Origin: JAJVID01 sp963743425 | Lineage (GTDB): Bacteria > Acidobacteriota > Blastocatellia > RBC074 | Assembly (NCBI GenBank): GCA_963743425.1 | Contig: CAVUPU010000004.1 | Location: 124,001 to 188,000, forward strand | Reading direction: 5' to 3' | Length of the DNA: 64,000 nt | In this document: piece by piece, positions 48,547-57,376 of the stretch | Layout: each line of letters begins with the position of its first letter | Position numbering within the stretch: the stretch's first letter is position 1 | The notes under the pieces: generated by a model | The model's database searches: none | Told to the model about the DNA's origin: nothing | Seen by the model: only the letters and a program-made list of their open reading frames with translations | Translations under genes and position numbers: made by a program

Positions 48547-51500
48547 ATGAAACGCAGAATTCCCAAACTGATTTCCATACTTGCTATTGCATCGCTGATA
48601 TCGCTCACGGCCTTCGGGCAGTTTAGCTCTTCCATCTCGGGAACAGTTCACGACCCTAACGGCGCGGTTGTGTCAGGCGCGACGGTCATAGTGAAAAACG
48701 CCGCCACGGGCGCCGAGTTCAGAGCGACCAGTTCCAGCTCCGGAATTTATACCGTGCCCTCGCTCGGCTCCGGGACTTATATAGTCGCGGTCTCAGCGGC
48801 GGGTTTCAAACAGGCGATTGTAAGGGATGTCAAGCTCGACACCGGCGTCCCCGCCACCATGAATGTGACGCTGGAAGTGGGCGGCGCCACCGAATCCGTC
48901 GTCGTGCAGGGCGGCAGCGAGATAGTGCAGACGCAGTCGGCCAATATCTCCACCACACTGCAGGTCAATCAGATCGCGGCGCTTCCTCTCATTTCCCGCA
49001 ACGCCCTCGACTTCGTCGTCTTCCTTCCGGGCACGACCACGGCTTCAACGCCGCGCAACTCCACCATCAACGGTCTGCCGCAGAGCGCCCTCAACATCAC
49101 CATTGACGGCGTTAACACGCAGGATAACACCCTCAAGACAGACGATGGCTTCTTCAGTTACATCAGCCCGCGCCTGGACGCCATCGAGGAGGTCACTGTT
49201 TCCACGGCCACGCCGGGGGCGGAGAGCGGAGGTCAAGGCGCAGTCCAGATCAAGTTCGTCACCCGCCGTGGAGATAACGAATTCCACGGCAGCATCTACC
49301 ACTATCATCGCAACCCGGCGCTCAATTCCAACTACTGGTTCAATAACCGCGACACGTCGTATAACAGGGAGGCCGCGAGGCCTTGCGGCGATCCTAGCAG
49401 CTCAACATTCAATCCGAACACGATGATAGCCTGGAGCCCGGATTGTCGCGCGCCGCGCGACCAGGTGCTGCTGAATCAATTAGGCTTCCGTGTCGGCGGC
49501 CCCATCATGTTGCCGAAGAAACTCTTCGGCCCGGTCGGCTTTGACGGGCGCAGCAGGGCCTTCTTCTTTGTCAACTACGAGGAATTCCGTCAGCCCACCC
49601 AGATTACGCGCCAACGAACGATCTTCAGCCCGGATACGCAGCAAGGCATTTTCCAGTACAACCGTACGGTCAATAAGGTACCTACGATCCAGAAAGTGAA
49701 TTTACTTGACCTGGCGGCGAAATCCAACTGCGCTCCTGCAGGCGCTCCTGCGGTCCCCTGCACGACGACAATCGATCCGGTGGTCCAAAATCTACTTGCT
49801 GACATACGCAATTCGACGCAAGGGATTGGCGGTATCCAGCAATTGAATGATCCGAACTTGCAGCGGTTCACATTCGCCAACAACAGCGCCGGCAAACGCT
49901 ACTATCCGACCATTCGCCTGGATTTCAATCTGAGCGAGAAGCATCAACTGGAAAACGTCTACAACTACCAGAATTACCTCACCACTGTAGACACCCTCAA
50001 TAACGTAGACCCGGCCTTCCCGGCCTTCCCCAATCTCGGCAGCCAGATCTCGAACCGGTTTTCGGAATCGCTGACGCTGCGCTCGACCCTGACGCCTGCG
50101 ATGGTCAACGAAGCGCGCTTCGGTCTGACCGGGGGTACTGTGCTCTTCAGGCCGGAACTCTCCACCGAGATGTTTACAGGGGATGTGGCCAACCAGGCGG
50201 GATTCAGTCTCGGCATCAACGCGGCGGGCGTCACCAACGCCACTGTCACAACCGCCGCCAGCCGCCGAAATGCGCCGGTCTGGGATTTCAGCGACACCCT
50301 GAGTTGGACGCGCGGCTCCCACAACCTCAGCTTCGGCGGCCAATTCACCCAGATCAATCTCTGGGCGCAGAACCAAACCCTCGTGCCTTCGATCACCTTC
50401 GGCGTGGACTCCAGCAACGATCCGGCGATCGGGATGTTCAACACGACGAATTTTCCGGGAGCGTCCCAAACTACCCTCACTGCGGCTCAAAACCTCTACG
50501 CGGTTTTGACCGGGCGCGTCACCGCCATCACTGCCAACGCCTTGCTCGACGAGGAGACTAGCCAATACGTCTTTTTAGGAGAGAGGGTGCAGCGCGGTCG
50601 CCAGCGCGAACTCGGAGTTTTCGCTCAGGACTCCTGGCGAATGCGTCCAAATCTGACGCTCAACTACGGCTTACGGTGGGAGTTACAACTTCCCTTCACT
50701 CCACTCAATGACAGTTATACAACTGCCTCAGTGGCTGATCTGTTCGGGATCTCCGGAGCGGGCAATATCTTCAACCCCAATACTCAAACCGGTCGCGCGA
50801 CGCAGTTCGTTCAATACAAGAGTGGAGATCGAGCCTACAACGTCAATTACAAAAACTTCGCTCCGAGCTTCGGGTTTGCCTGGAGTCCGAATGTGAAAAG
50901 CGGATGGCTTAAGCGGATTTTGGGCGATGGCGGCCAGACGGTGATCCGCGGCGGTTACTCCATCGCATATAATCGCAACGGGATGGCTGAGTTCTCCGAT
51001 GTTTTCGGAGCCAATCCGGGCAGCCAGATCACAGCCACTCGCAGCATCGCGTTGGGTAACCTGGTGACCAATCAGGGCGCCGATAGGCTGCCTGTCTTGC
51101 TGCGGGAACCACAACGCCTTGGCCGGCCTGATTTCCCGACGACGCCGGCTTATCCTCTCACGGGCGCCCCGTTCGTCGCCGTCACGAACTCGGTCAATAT
51201 CTTCGATCCGAATTTGAAGGTGCCGTACTCCCAATCCTGGACCTTCGGCATTCAGCGCGAGATCAACAGGGACATGGCCTTCGAGGTGCGCTATGTCGGG
51301 ACTCGCAACCTCCGCGGCTGGACCAACTACAACCTCAACGAGGTCAACATCGTTGAAAATGGATTCCTCGACGAATTCAAACGGGCGCAAGCCAATCTGC
51401 AGGCCAACATTGCGGCGGGCAGGGGCAACACCTTCGCCTTCACTGGCGTGCCCGGCACGTCGCCTTTGCCGATCTACCTGGCTTACTTCAGCGGCCTGCC

Positions 51501-52572
51501 GGCGTCGGCAGCGACCCTCACGGGGAGCTACACCTCCAGCCTCTTCAGGAACACCAATTTCATCAACCCACTTGCTGCGAACAACCCGAATCCTTTCACT
51601 CACGCCTCAACCAACGCCAATTCCGGGTTGTTTGGCACCCAGGAACGCCGCGACAATGCTTTTTTAAAGGCGGGCTTGGCGCCCAACTTCTTCATCGCCA
51701 ATCCCGGACTGCTGGGCGGCGCCAGCTTCACCGGTAATGGCGGCTACACCCGTTATGACTCGCTGCAGACCGAACTACGCCGCCGCTTGTCCAGAGGGTT
51801 GTTGGTGCAAGCCAACTATGTCTTCTCGAAAGGCTTCAGTTCGTCGCGGTTCTCGCTGCGCGCGCCACGCGCCAATACCCTGGCGACGGGCGGCGAGGGC
51901 TACCTGGCGCATGCGTTCAAGGCCAACTGGGTCTATGAACTGCCTCTGGGACGGGGCCGCTTGCTGTTTGGCGGCGCCGGAAATGGGCTTGAACGATTGA
52001 TCGGAGGCTGGGAGTTCCACGGCACGGCGCGAATCCAGAGCGGCCAGGTTCTCAACTTCGGCAACGTCCGGCTGATCGGCATGACCCATAAAGAACTTCA
52101 GGACGCCTTCAAACTGCGCTTCGATGACGCGGCTGGGCAAATCTTCCATCTGCCGCAGGACATCATTGACAACACGATCCGCGCCTTCAACGCAAGCGCG
52201 ACCTCGGCGACCGGCTTTAGCGAGCAACGTGGCGTCCCAACCGGTCGCTTCTTCGCGCCGGCCAATAGCGTGAGTTGCATTCAGGTGGTGACCGGCGACT
52301 GCGCCCCGCAGAACGTCTACGTCACCGGCCCGATGTTCACCCGCTTTGACGTGAGTCTGGTCAAGAGGATCAAGATCACCGAAAATGCAAACTTCGAATT
52401 GCGCGGCGAGTTCTTGAATGTCTTCAACAACATCAACTTCCTGACCAACAGCAACATGACCAATTTCAACAACGATGACTTTGGCCAGGTGACAGCGGCC
52501 TATCGCGACCCGAACAATACGCAGGATCCGGGCGGGCGGTTGGTGCAGATCGTCGCGCGATTCAACTTCTAA
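48547..52572 (+). CDS. TonB-dependent receptor, Oar-like, copy 1
   Basis: A 1341-residue outer-membrane protein. Signal peptide (residues 1-24), then a carboxypeptidase-regulatory-like beta sandwich (SGTVHDPNGAVVSGATVIVK), a plug domain with TINGLPQSALNITIDGVNTQ and a beta barrel to a C-terminal VQIVARFNF, ending in Phe as outer-membrane barrels do. Such proteins import large ligands with energy from TonB-ExbBD; substrates in Acidobacteriota are unproven. AGGAGGAAT precedes the ATG. The paralogue at 53315 shares leader, size and terminator. An intrinsic terminator follows (52588-52614). Confidence 0.9.
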   Translation: MKRRIPKLISILAIASLISLTAFGQFSSSISGTVHDPNGAVVSGATVIVKNAATGAEFRATSSSSGIYTVPSLGSGTYIVAVSAAGFKQAIVRDVKLDTGVPATMNVTLEVGGATESVVVQGGSEIVQTQSANISTTLQVNQIAALPLISRNALDFVVFLPGTTTASTPRNSTINGLPQSALNITIDGVNTQDNTLKTDDGFFSYISPRLDAIEEVTVSTATPGAESGGQGAVQIKFVTRRGDNEFHGSIYHYHRNPALNSNYWFNNRDTSYNREAARPCGDPSSSTFNPNTMIAWSPDCRAPRDQVLLNQLGFRVGGPIMLPKKLFGPVGFDGRSRAFFFVNYEEFRQPTQITRQRTIFSPDTQQGIFQYNRTVNKVPTIQKVNLLDLAAKSNCAPAGAPAVPCTTTIDPVVQNLLADIRNSTQGIGGIQQLNDPNLQRFTFANNSAGKRYYPTIRLDFNLSEKHQLENVYNYQNYLTTVDTLNNVDPAFPAFPNLGSQISNRFSESLTLRSTLTPAMVNEARFGLTGGTVLFRPELSTEMFTGDVANQAGFSLGINAAGVTNATVTTAASRRNAPVWDFSDTLSWTRGSHNLSFGGQFTQINLWAQNQTLVPSITFGVDSSNDPAIGMFNTTNFPGASQTTLTAAQNLYAVLTGRVTAITANALLDEETSQYVFLGERVQRGRQRELGVFAQDSWRMRPNLTLNYGLRWELQLPFTPLNDSYTTASVADLFGISGAGNIFNPNTQTGRATQFVQYKSGDRAYNVNYKNFAPSFGFAWSPNVKSGWLKRILGDGGQTVIRGGYSIAYNRNGMAEFSDVFGANPGSQITATRSIALGNLVTNQGADRLPVLLREPQRLGRPDFPTTPAYPLTGAPFVAVTNSVNIFDPNLKVPYSQSWTFGIQREINRDMAFEVRYVGTRNLRGWTNYNLNEVNIVENGFLDEFKRAQANLQANIAAGRGNTFAFTGVPGTSPLPIYLAYFSGLPASAATLTGSYTSSLFRNTNFINPLAANNPNPFTHASTNANSGLFGTQERRDNAFLKAGLAPNFFIANPGLLGGASFTGNGGYTRYDSLQTELRRRLSRGLLVQANYVFSKGFSSSRFSLRAPRANTLATGGEGYLAHAFKANWVYELPLGRGRLLFGGAGNGLERLIGGWEFHGTARIQSGQVLNFGNVRLIGMTHKELQDAFKLRFDDAAGQIFHLPQDIIDNTIRAFNASATSATGFSEQRGVPTGRFFAPANSVSCIQVVTGDCAPQNVYVTGPMFTRFDVSLVKRIKITENANFELRGEFLNVFNNINFLTNSNMTNFNNDDFGQVTAAYRDPNNTQDPGGRLVQIVARFNF

Positions 52573-52587
52573 CCGTGTTACAAATCC

Positions 52588-52614
52588 GGGAGCGCCGCGA
52601 CCTCCGGCGCTCCC
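52588..52614 (+). terminator. Terminator of receptor 1
   Basis: Stem GGGAGCGCCG with CGGCGCTCCC and a 7-base loop; T-run is weak (TCTACC). The same stem, with a better T-run, follows receptor 2. Confidence 0.65.
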
Positions 52615-52664
52615 TCTACCCTTCACAGCGGTTTTCAGGTGGATGAAGATTCGCCACACAGCGG

Positions 52665-52760
52665 ATGACGAAGTCATTCGATAGCCGCAGTGTTCTCTCG
52701 ACTCTCTTCTGCTCCCTCGTCACAATAGCTCCGCGAGCGAAGCCCATCACGAATCTTTGA
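52665..52760 (+). pseudogene. Relic of the Tat-exported gene found after receptor 2
   Basis: Thirty-one codons, MTKSFDSRSVLSTLFCSLVT, match the start of the protein at 57377 (MKPFDRRSFLSTLSCSLAT) base by base with scattered changes, then end at a stop. The second arginine of the Tat motif is lost. It occupies the same place after receptor 1 that the intact gene has after receptor 2. Confidence 0.75.
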
Positions 52761-53314
52761 CGCAGCGACTTGTGAATGAGCGGAGATGATATCTGCGCTT
52801 CTATTTGGAGGTGGCGAAGAATACCAAGCTCAATATGCGCTTCAAGATCGCTGATTATGGGGGGCGTTGAAGAGGTCGTCTGCGGCTTGAGAATAGAAGG
52901 ATAGAAGGGCGGATCATCCAAAATTTCGCACGACATTCAGAAATATGGACAGGATTTGACCTGCTTGCCCGACGTTCAGGCTTATAAGTAGAGCCAAATC
53001 AACGCCGAAAATCCGCGACGCCATGGGGCATAAATATTGCTTCTATCCCAGAATCCGCGATTTTTTTCTCTTATCAAACAATTCGTAGTTAAACGCGAGA
53101 AACGATCCAACCATCAACGAAGCGCCGCTCTCAGGCTGGAAGAGTTCACTAGTGAGCCGCCTTTGAAACAGCGGCTTCGCGCATCGCTATTCAACACAGG
53201 CAGTCCGCAGAAGCTGAAGTACAAGCTGAGCATCGCAAAGCCGGAGAAGCAGGGGCGCTCGCAAACTGGTTTCAACTTCTTCTTCCATTTTCAACTCCAA
53301 GGAGGAATCCGACT
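52761..53314 (+). promoter_or_regulatory. Long leader of TonB receptor 2
   Basis: From 52875 it is homologous to the leader of receptor 1. ATTCAGAAATATGGA is at 52935-52949, TTGACC at about 52955 with TTATAAG further on, and AAGGAGGAATCCGACT before the ATG. An open frame of 93 codons (53037-53318) is not conserved in the first leader, where stops and a one-base length difference interrupt it, so it is probably not a gene. 52761-52874 shows nothing recognised. Confidence 0.6.
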
Positions 53315-56300
53315 ATGAAACATAGAGTTCCCAAACTGATTTCCATACTTGCTATCGCATCGTTAATGTCGCTCGCAGCCTTCGGGCAAGTGACCTCTTT
53401 GCTTTCGGGCACGGTCACCGATCCAAACGGGTCAGTCGTGGCAGGCGCAACGGTCACGGTGAAAAATGTCGCCACGGGCGCCGAATTCAAGGCCGCGACT
53501 TCGGACAGTGGAATTTACACTGTGCCGTCGCTCAGCGCCGGGAATTACATCGTGACAGTGAGGGCAGCGGGTTTCAAACACGTGGAAGTGCGCGACGTGA
53601 AGCTGGACGCCGGCGTGCCGACCACCACGAATGTGATACTCGAAGTCGGCGCGGCGAATGAATCGGTAGTGGTTCAGGGCGGCGCCGAGGTAGTGCAAAC
53701 GCAGTCCTCCAATATCTCCACCACATTGAATGTCAACCAGATCATGAGCCTGCCGCTGGTCTCCCGCAACGCGCTCAACTTCATTGTCTTTATGCCGGGC
53801 GTGGATACACCGGGGCAGAATCGGGACTCGACCATCAACGGCCTGCCGGAGAACGCGATCAACATCACGCTCGACGGCATCAATGTGCAGGACAATTTCA
53901 ACAAGACGACCGACGGCCTCTTCGCCCGCGTCGCCCCGCGCCTTGACGCGGTGCAGGAAGTCACCGTTTCGACGGCCACGGCCGGAGCGGGTGACAGCGG
54001 TTCCGGCGCCGTTCAGATCAAGTTCGTCACCCGCTCGGGCAGCAACGAACTTCACGGCAGCGTCTATGAGTACCATCGCAACCCCGTGTTGAATTCCAAC
54101 AACTGGTTCAGTAACCGCGACGGCGCTCCTATTCACAAAGAGACCGGGCTGACCTGCAACACGCCCGATCAGCCATTCGTCCCAGAGAAGTGCAGAGCGC
54201 AGCGCGCCCGCGTGCTGCTCAATCAATTTGGCTTCCGCGTGGGCGGCCCGATCTCGATTCCGAAGGTGTTCAATGGTCGCGACAGGTTCTTCTTCTTCGT
54301 CAACTACGAGGAGTTCCGTCTGCCTGGCGCGAGCAATGAGACGCGGACGATCTTAAATCAGGATACGCAGCGAGGCGTCTTCCAGTACAACCGGACGGTC
54401 AATAACCAGACCGTGGTTGAGAGAGTGGATTTGCTCGAGTTGGCTGGCAGGTTCAACCATACCGCGACGATTGATCCGGTGGTAGGGAAACTGCTTGCCG
54501 ACATCCGCAGTTCAACCGGCGCCGGCGCCGTTTCGCCACAGGGCGATCCGAACCTGGAGACATTCAGATTCATCACCAAGGGCAACAATACCACCTATTT
54601 CCCGACTGTGCGCCTGGACTTCAACCTGACCAGCAAGCATCAATTCGAGGTTACCTGGAACTACCAGAAGCTCTATTCAACGCCGGATTTCCTCAATAAT
54701 CGAGATGTGGCCTTCCCCGGTTTTCCGAATTCCGGCAGCCAGATAGGCGACCGCTATACCGGTTCGATGGCATTGCGTTCGACCTTGTCGCCAACATTGG
54801 TAAATGAAGCGCGTACGGGACTTTCGGGCGGCCCCTCGCGTTTCAATCCGGAGACCAGTCCCTCGACCTTCAGCGACGCGTTGGCCAACCAGGCCGGCTT
54901 CAACCTCGCTATCAGCGCGGCTGGCATCAGCAACGCCACTTCGACGCCGAATTCCAGCCGCCGCAATCCGTTGCTGAGGGATTTCAGCGACACCCTGACC
55001 TGGACGCGAGGCTCACACAACCTGAGCTTTGGCGGCCAATTCACTCAGCTCAATCTCACATTGCATAGCCGTCCCAATCTTGTACCGACCATCGGCTTTG
55101 GCGTCAACGTCAACGACCCGGTGGCTGGTCTGTTCACGCAAGCGAACTTCGTTGGCGCCACTAATGCGCAGCTTACAGCCGCCCAGAATATCTATGCGGT
55201 ACTGACCGGGCGCGTCACGTCAATCGGGGCCAACGCGCTGCTGGATGAGGAGACCAATCAATACAAACATCTCGGCGAGTCAATCAATCGCGGCCGCCAG
55301 CGTCAATACGGCTTGTTCGTCCAGGATTCCTGGCGCGCGCGTCCTAACCTGACTCTCAACTACGGCTTGCGTTGGGAGGTGCAGGGGCCTTTCACCGCGC
55401 TCAACGATGGGTATACCGTAGTCAGCGTTGAGGACCTCTTCGGCCAGTCCGGACCGGGCAATAACTTCAAGCCCGGCACTCTCACCGGACGCGTCCCGCA
55501 ATTCGTCCCATTCGGGAAAGGCGATCAGACCTACAACGTCGACTATAAAAACTTCGCGCCGAATTTCGGCTTTGCCTGGACTCCGAGCGCGAAGGAAGGG
55601 TGGCTCGGTCGTCTCATCGGAGGCGGCGGACAAACGGTCGTGCGCGCCGGCTACTCGATCGCATACAACCGCAACGGCCTCGGTGATTTCTCCGGCACGC
55701 TCGGGGCCAATCCGGGCTCGAGCAGAAGCGCCACCCGCGATAATACCATCGGCAACCTCGTGGGTGGAGAACTTGGCTCGCTGCCGGTTTTGTTGCGCGA
55801 AACCGGCCGGCTTGGCCCGGCGCCTTTCGCGGCCACGCCGAGTTTTCCGATCACGGAAGTGATCACGGGCGACGCCAACATCTTCGATCCCAACCTCAAA
55901 GTGCCGTACTCGCAATCCTGGAGCTTCGGCATCCAACGCGAGATCTCCAGGGACATGGCCATCGAGGTGCGTTATGTCGGAACTCGCAACCTGCGAGGAT
56001 GGACCGAATACAATCTCAACGATGTTGAACAAAACATCCTGGAGAACGGTTTCCTTAACGAATTCAGGCTGGCTCAGGCAAACCTGGAGGCCTTCAAGGC
56101 GGCTAATCCAAACTGCTCGACGACTGGAAACCCCGCCTGCAGTTTCGCTTTCCGAGGCTTGCCCGGGCAGTCGCCGTTGCCGATCACGTTGGCCTTCTTC
56201 AGCGGCATACCGGCTATAAACGCCAACGACCCGGCGCGCTACACTTCATCGCTGTTCGCCAACACTACCTTCGTCAACCCGCTGGCCATGAACAATCCGG

Positions 56301-57313
56301 CGCCGCTCACCTTCGCCGCAGCTCTGCATAACGATTCGGGGCGGCGCGATAACGCCTTCCTTCCGAACCGGGCGGGGTTACCGGTAAACTTCTTCCTGAC
56401 CAATCCAGATCTGCGGGGAGGAGCCTTCTTCACCGGCAACGGCGGCTACACCCGCTACGACTCGCTGCAGGTGGAATTTCGACGCCGCCTCTCTCAGGGG
56501 TTGTTGATCCAATCCAATTACAGTTTTGCCAAGAGCTTCGCCTCGTCGCGCTTCTCGTTCCGCGCGCCTCGGGTCAATACGCTCAATGACGGTGTGCCGG
56601 GGTACATAGCGCATGCGTTCAAGGTCAACTGGATCTACGAACTGCCGATTGGACGCGGCAGAGCGTTGTTGGGCGGGGCCGGCGGCGTTCTCGACCGCAT
56701 TGTCGGCGGATGGGAATTCCACGGCACCGGGCGCGTCCAGAGCGGCCAGATCCGGAATTTCGGCAACGTCAATCTGGTCGGCATGACAGTCGATGAGTTG
56801 CGGGACATGATCAAGGTTCGGCACGGTGTCGTCGTCGACTTGAATGGTAACCCCGTTCTGACTAATGGCAGGCAGACTCCGGCGACGTATTATCTGCCCC
56901 ACGATGTAATCGCCAACACATTCCGGGCTTTCAACGTGAGCGCGACCTCGGCGAGTGGTTTTAGCTCGAACGGCGCCCCCACCGGGCGATACATCGCGCC
57001 GGCCAACAGCAGGAACTGCATCCAGGTGGTGACCGGCGACTGCGGCCCACAATCGGTCTACTTCACCGGCCCGATGTTCACCCGCTTCGATCTGAGCATA
57101 CTCAAGAGGTTCAAGATCACCGAGACGATCAACTTCGAGTTGCGCGGCGAGTTCTTGAACGCCCTCAATAACATCAACTTCCTGACCGACGCCAATCTGA
57201 CCAACTTCAACAATGAAACCTTCGGTCGGGTGACGGCGGCTTTTACGGACCCGTCCAATACCCAGGATCCGGGCGGACGACTGATTCAGATCGTCGCGCG
57301 GTTCAACTTCTAA
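53315..57313 (+). CDS. TonB-dependent receptor, Oar-like, copy 2
   Basis: A 1332-residue paralogue of the previous receptor, most alike in the signal peptide, regulatory-like domain, plug and final strands. SGTVTDPNGSVVAGATVTVK, QTQSSNISTTLNVNQIMSLP, TINGLPENAINITLDGINVQ and a C-terminal IQIVARFNF are shared. It differs in the extracellular part of the barrel (around residues 260-330, 900-1010 and 1150-1200), where ligand-binding loops are expected. That pattern fits duplication followed by change in substrate. An intrinsic terminator and the Tat-exported gene follow within 64 bases. Confidence 0.9.
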   Translation: MKHRVPKLISILAIASLMSLAAFGQVTSLLSGTVTDPNGSVVAGATVTVKNVATGAEFKAATSDSGIYTVPSLSAGNYIVTVRAAGFKHVEVRDVKLDAGVPTTTNVILEVGAANESVVVQGGAEVVQTQSSNISTTLNVNQIMSLPLVSRNALNFIVFMPGVDTPGQNRDSTINGLPENAINITLDGINVQDNFNKTTDGLFARVAPRLDAVQEVTVSTATAGAGDSGSGAVQIKFVTRSGSNELHGSVYEYHRNPVLNSNNWFSNRDGAPIHKETGLTCNTPDQPFVPEKCRAQRARVLLNQFGFRVGGPISIPKVFNGRDRFFFFVNYEEFRLPGASNETRTILNQDTQRGVFQYNRTVNNQTVVERVDLLELAGRFNHTATIDPVVGKLLADIRSSTGAGAVSPQGDPNLETFRFITKGNNTTYFPTVRLDFNLTSKHQFEVTWNYQKLYSTPDFLNNRDVAFPGFPNSGSQIGDRYTGSMALRSTLSPTLVNEARTGLSGGPSRFNPETSPSTFSDALANQAGFNLAISAAGISNATSTPNSSRRNPLLRDFSDTLTWTRGSHNLSFGGQFTQLNLTLHSRPNLVPTIGFGVNVNDPVAGLFTQANFVGATNAQLTAAQNIYAVLTGRVTSIGANALLDEETNQYKHLGESINRGRQRQYGLFVQDSWRARPNLTLNYGLRWEVQGPFTALNDGYTVVSVEDLFGQSGPGNNFKPGTLTGRVPQFVPFGKGDQTYNVDYKNFAPNFGFAWTPSAKEGWLGRLIGGGGQTVVRAGYSIAYNRNGLGDFSGTLGANPGSSRSATRDNTIGNLVGGELGSLPVLLRETGRLGPAPFAATPSFPITEVITGDANIFDPNLKVPYSQSWSFGIQREISRDMAIEVRYVGTRNLRGWTEYNLNDVEQNILENGFLNEFRLAQANLEAFKAANPNCSTTGNPACSFAFRGLPGQSPLPITLAFFSGIPAINANDPARYTSSLFANTTFVNPLAMNNPAPLTFAAALHNDSGRRDNAFLPNRAGLPVNFFLTNPDLRGGAFFTGNGGYTRYDSLQVEFRRRLSQGLLIQSNYSFAKSFASSRFSFRAPRVNTLNDGVPGYIAHAFKVNWIYELPIGRGRALLGGAGGVLDRIVGGWEFHGTGRVQSGQIRNFGNVNLVGMTVDELRDMIKVRHGVVVDLNGNPVLTNGRQTPATYYLPHDVIANTFRAFNVSATSASGFSSNGAPTGRYIAPANSRNCIQVVTGDCGPQSVYFTGPMFTRFDLSILKRFKITETINFELRGEFLNALNNINFLTDANLTNFNNETFGRVTAAFTDPSNTQDPGGRLIQIVARFNF

Positions 57314-57328
57314 CCGTTTTACCAATCC

Positions 57329-57366
57329 GGGAGCGCCGCGACCTGCGGCGCTCCCTTTACTCTTTT
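57329..57366 (+). terminator. Terminator of receptor 2
   Basis: Perfect 11-base stem GGGAGCGCCGC / GCGGCGCTCCC, loop GACCT, then TTTACTCTTTT. The T-run merges into the ribosome site of the next gene, so any readthrough transcript would start just there. Confidence 0.8.
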
Positions 57367-57376
57367 GGAGCGGATG

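Noticed and set aside
53037..53318. A 93-codon frame in the leader of receptor 2
   Set aside because: The homologous leader of receptor 1 has stop codons and a one-base length change in this frame, so it is not conserved as protein.
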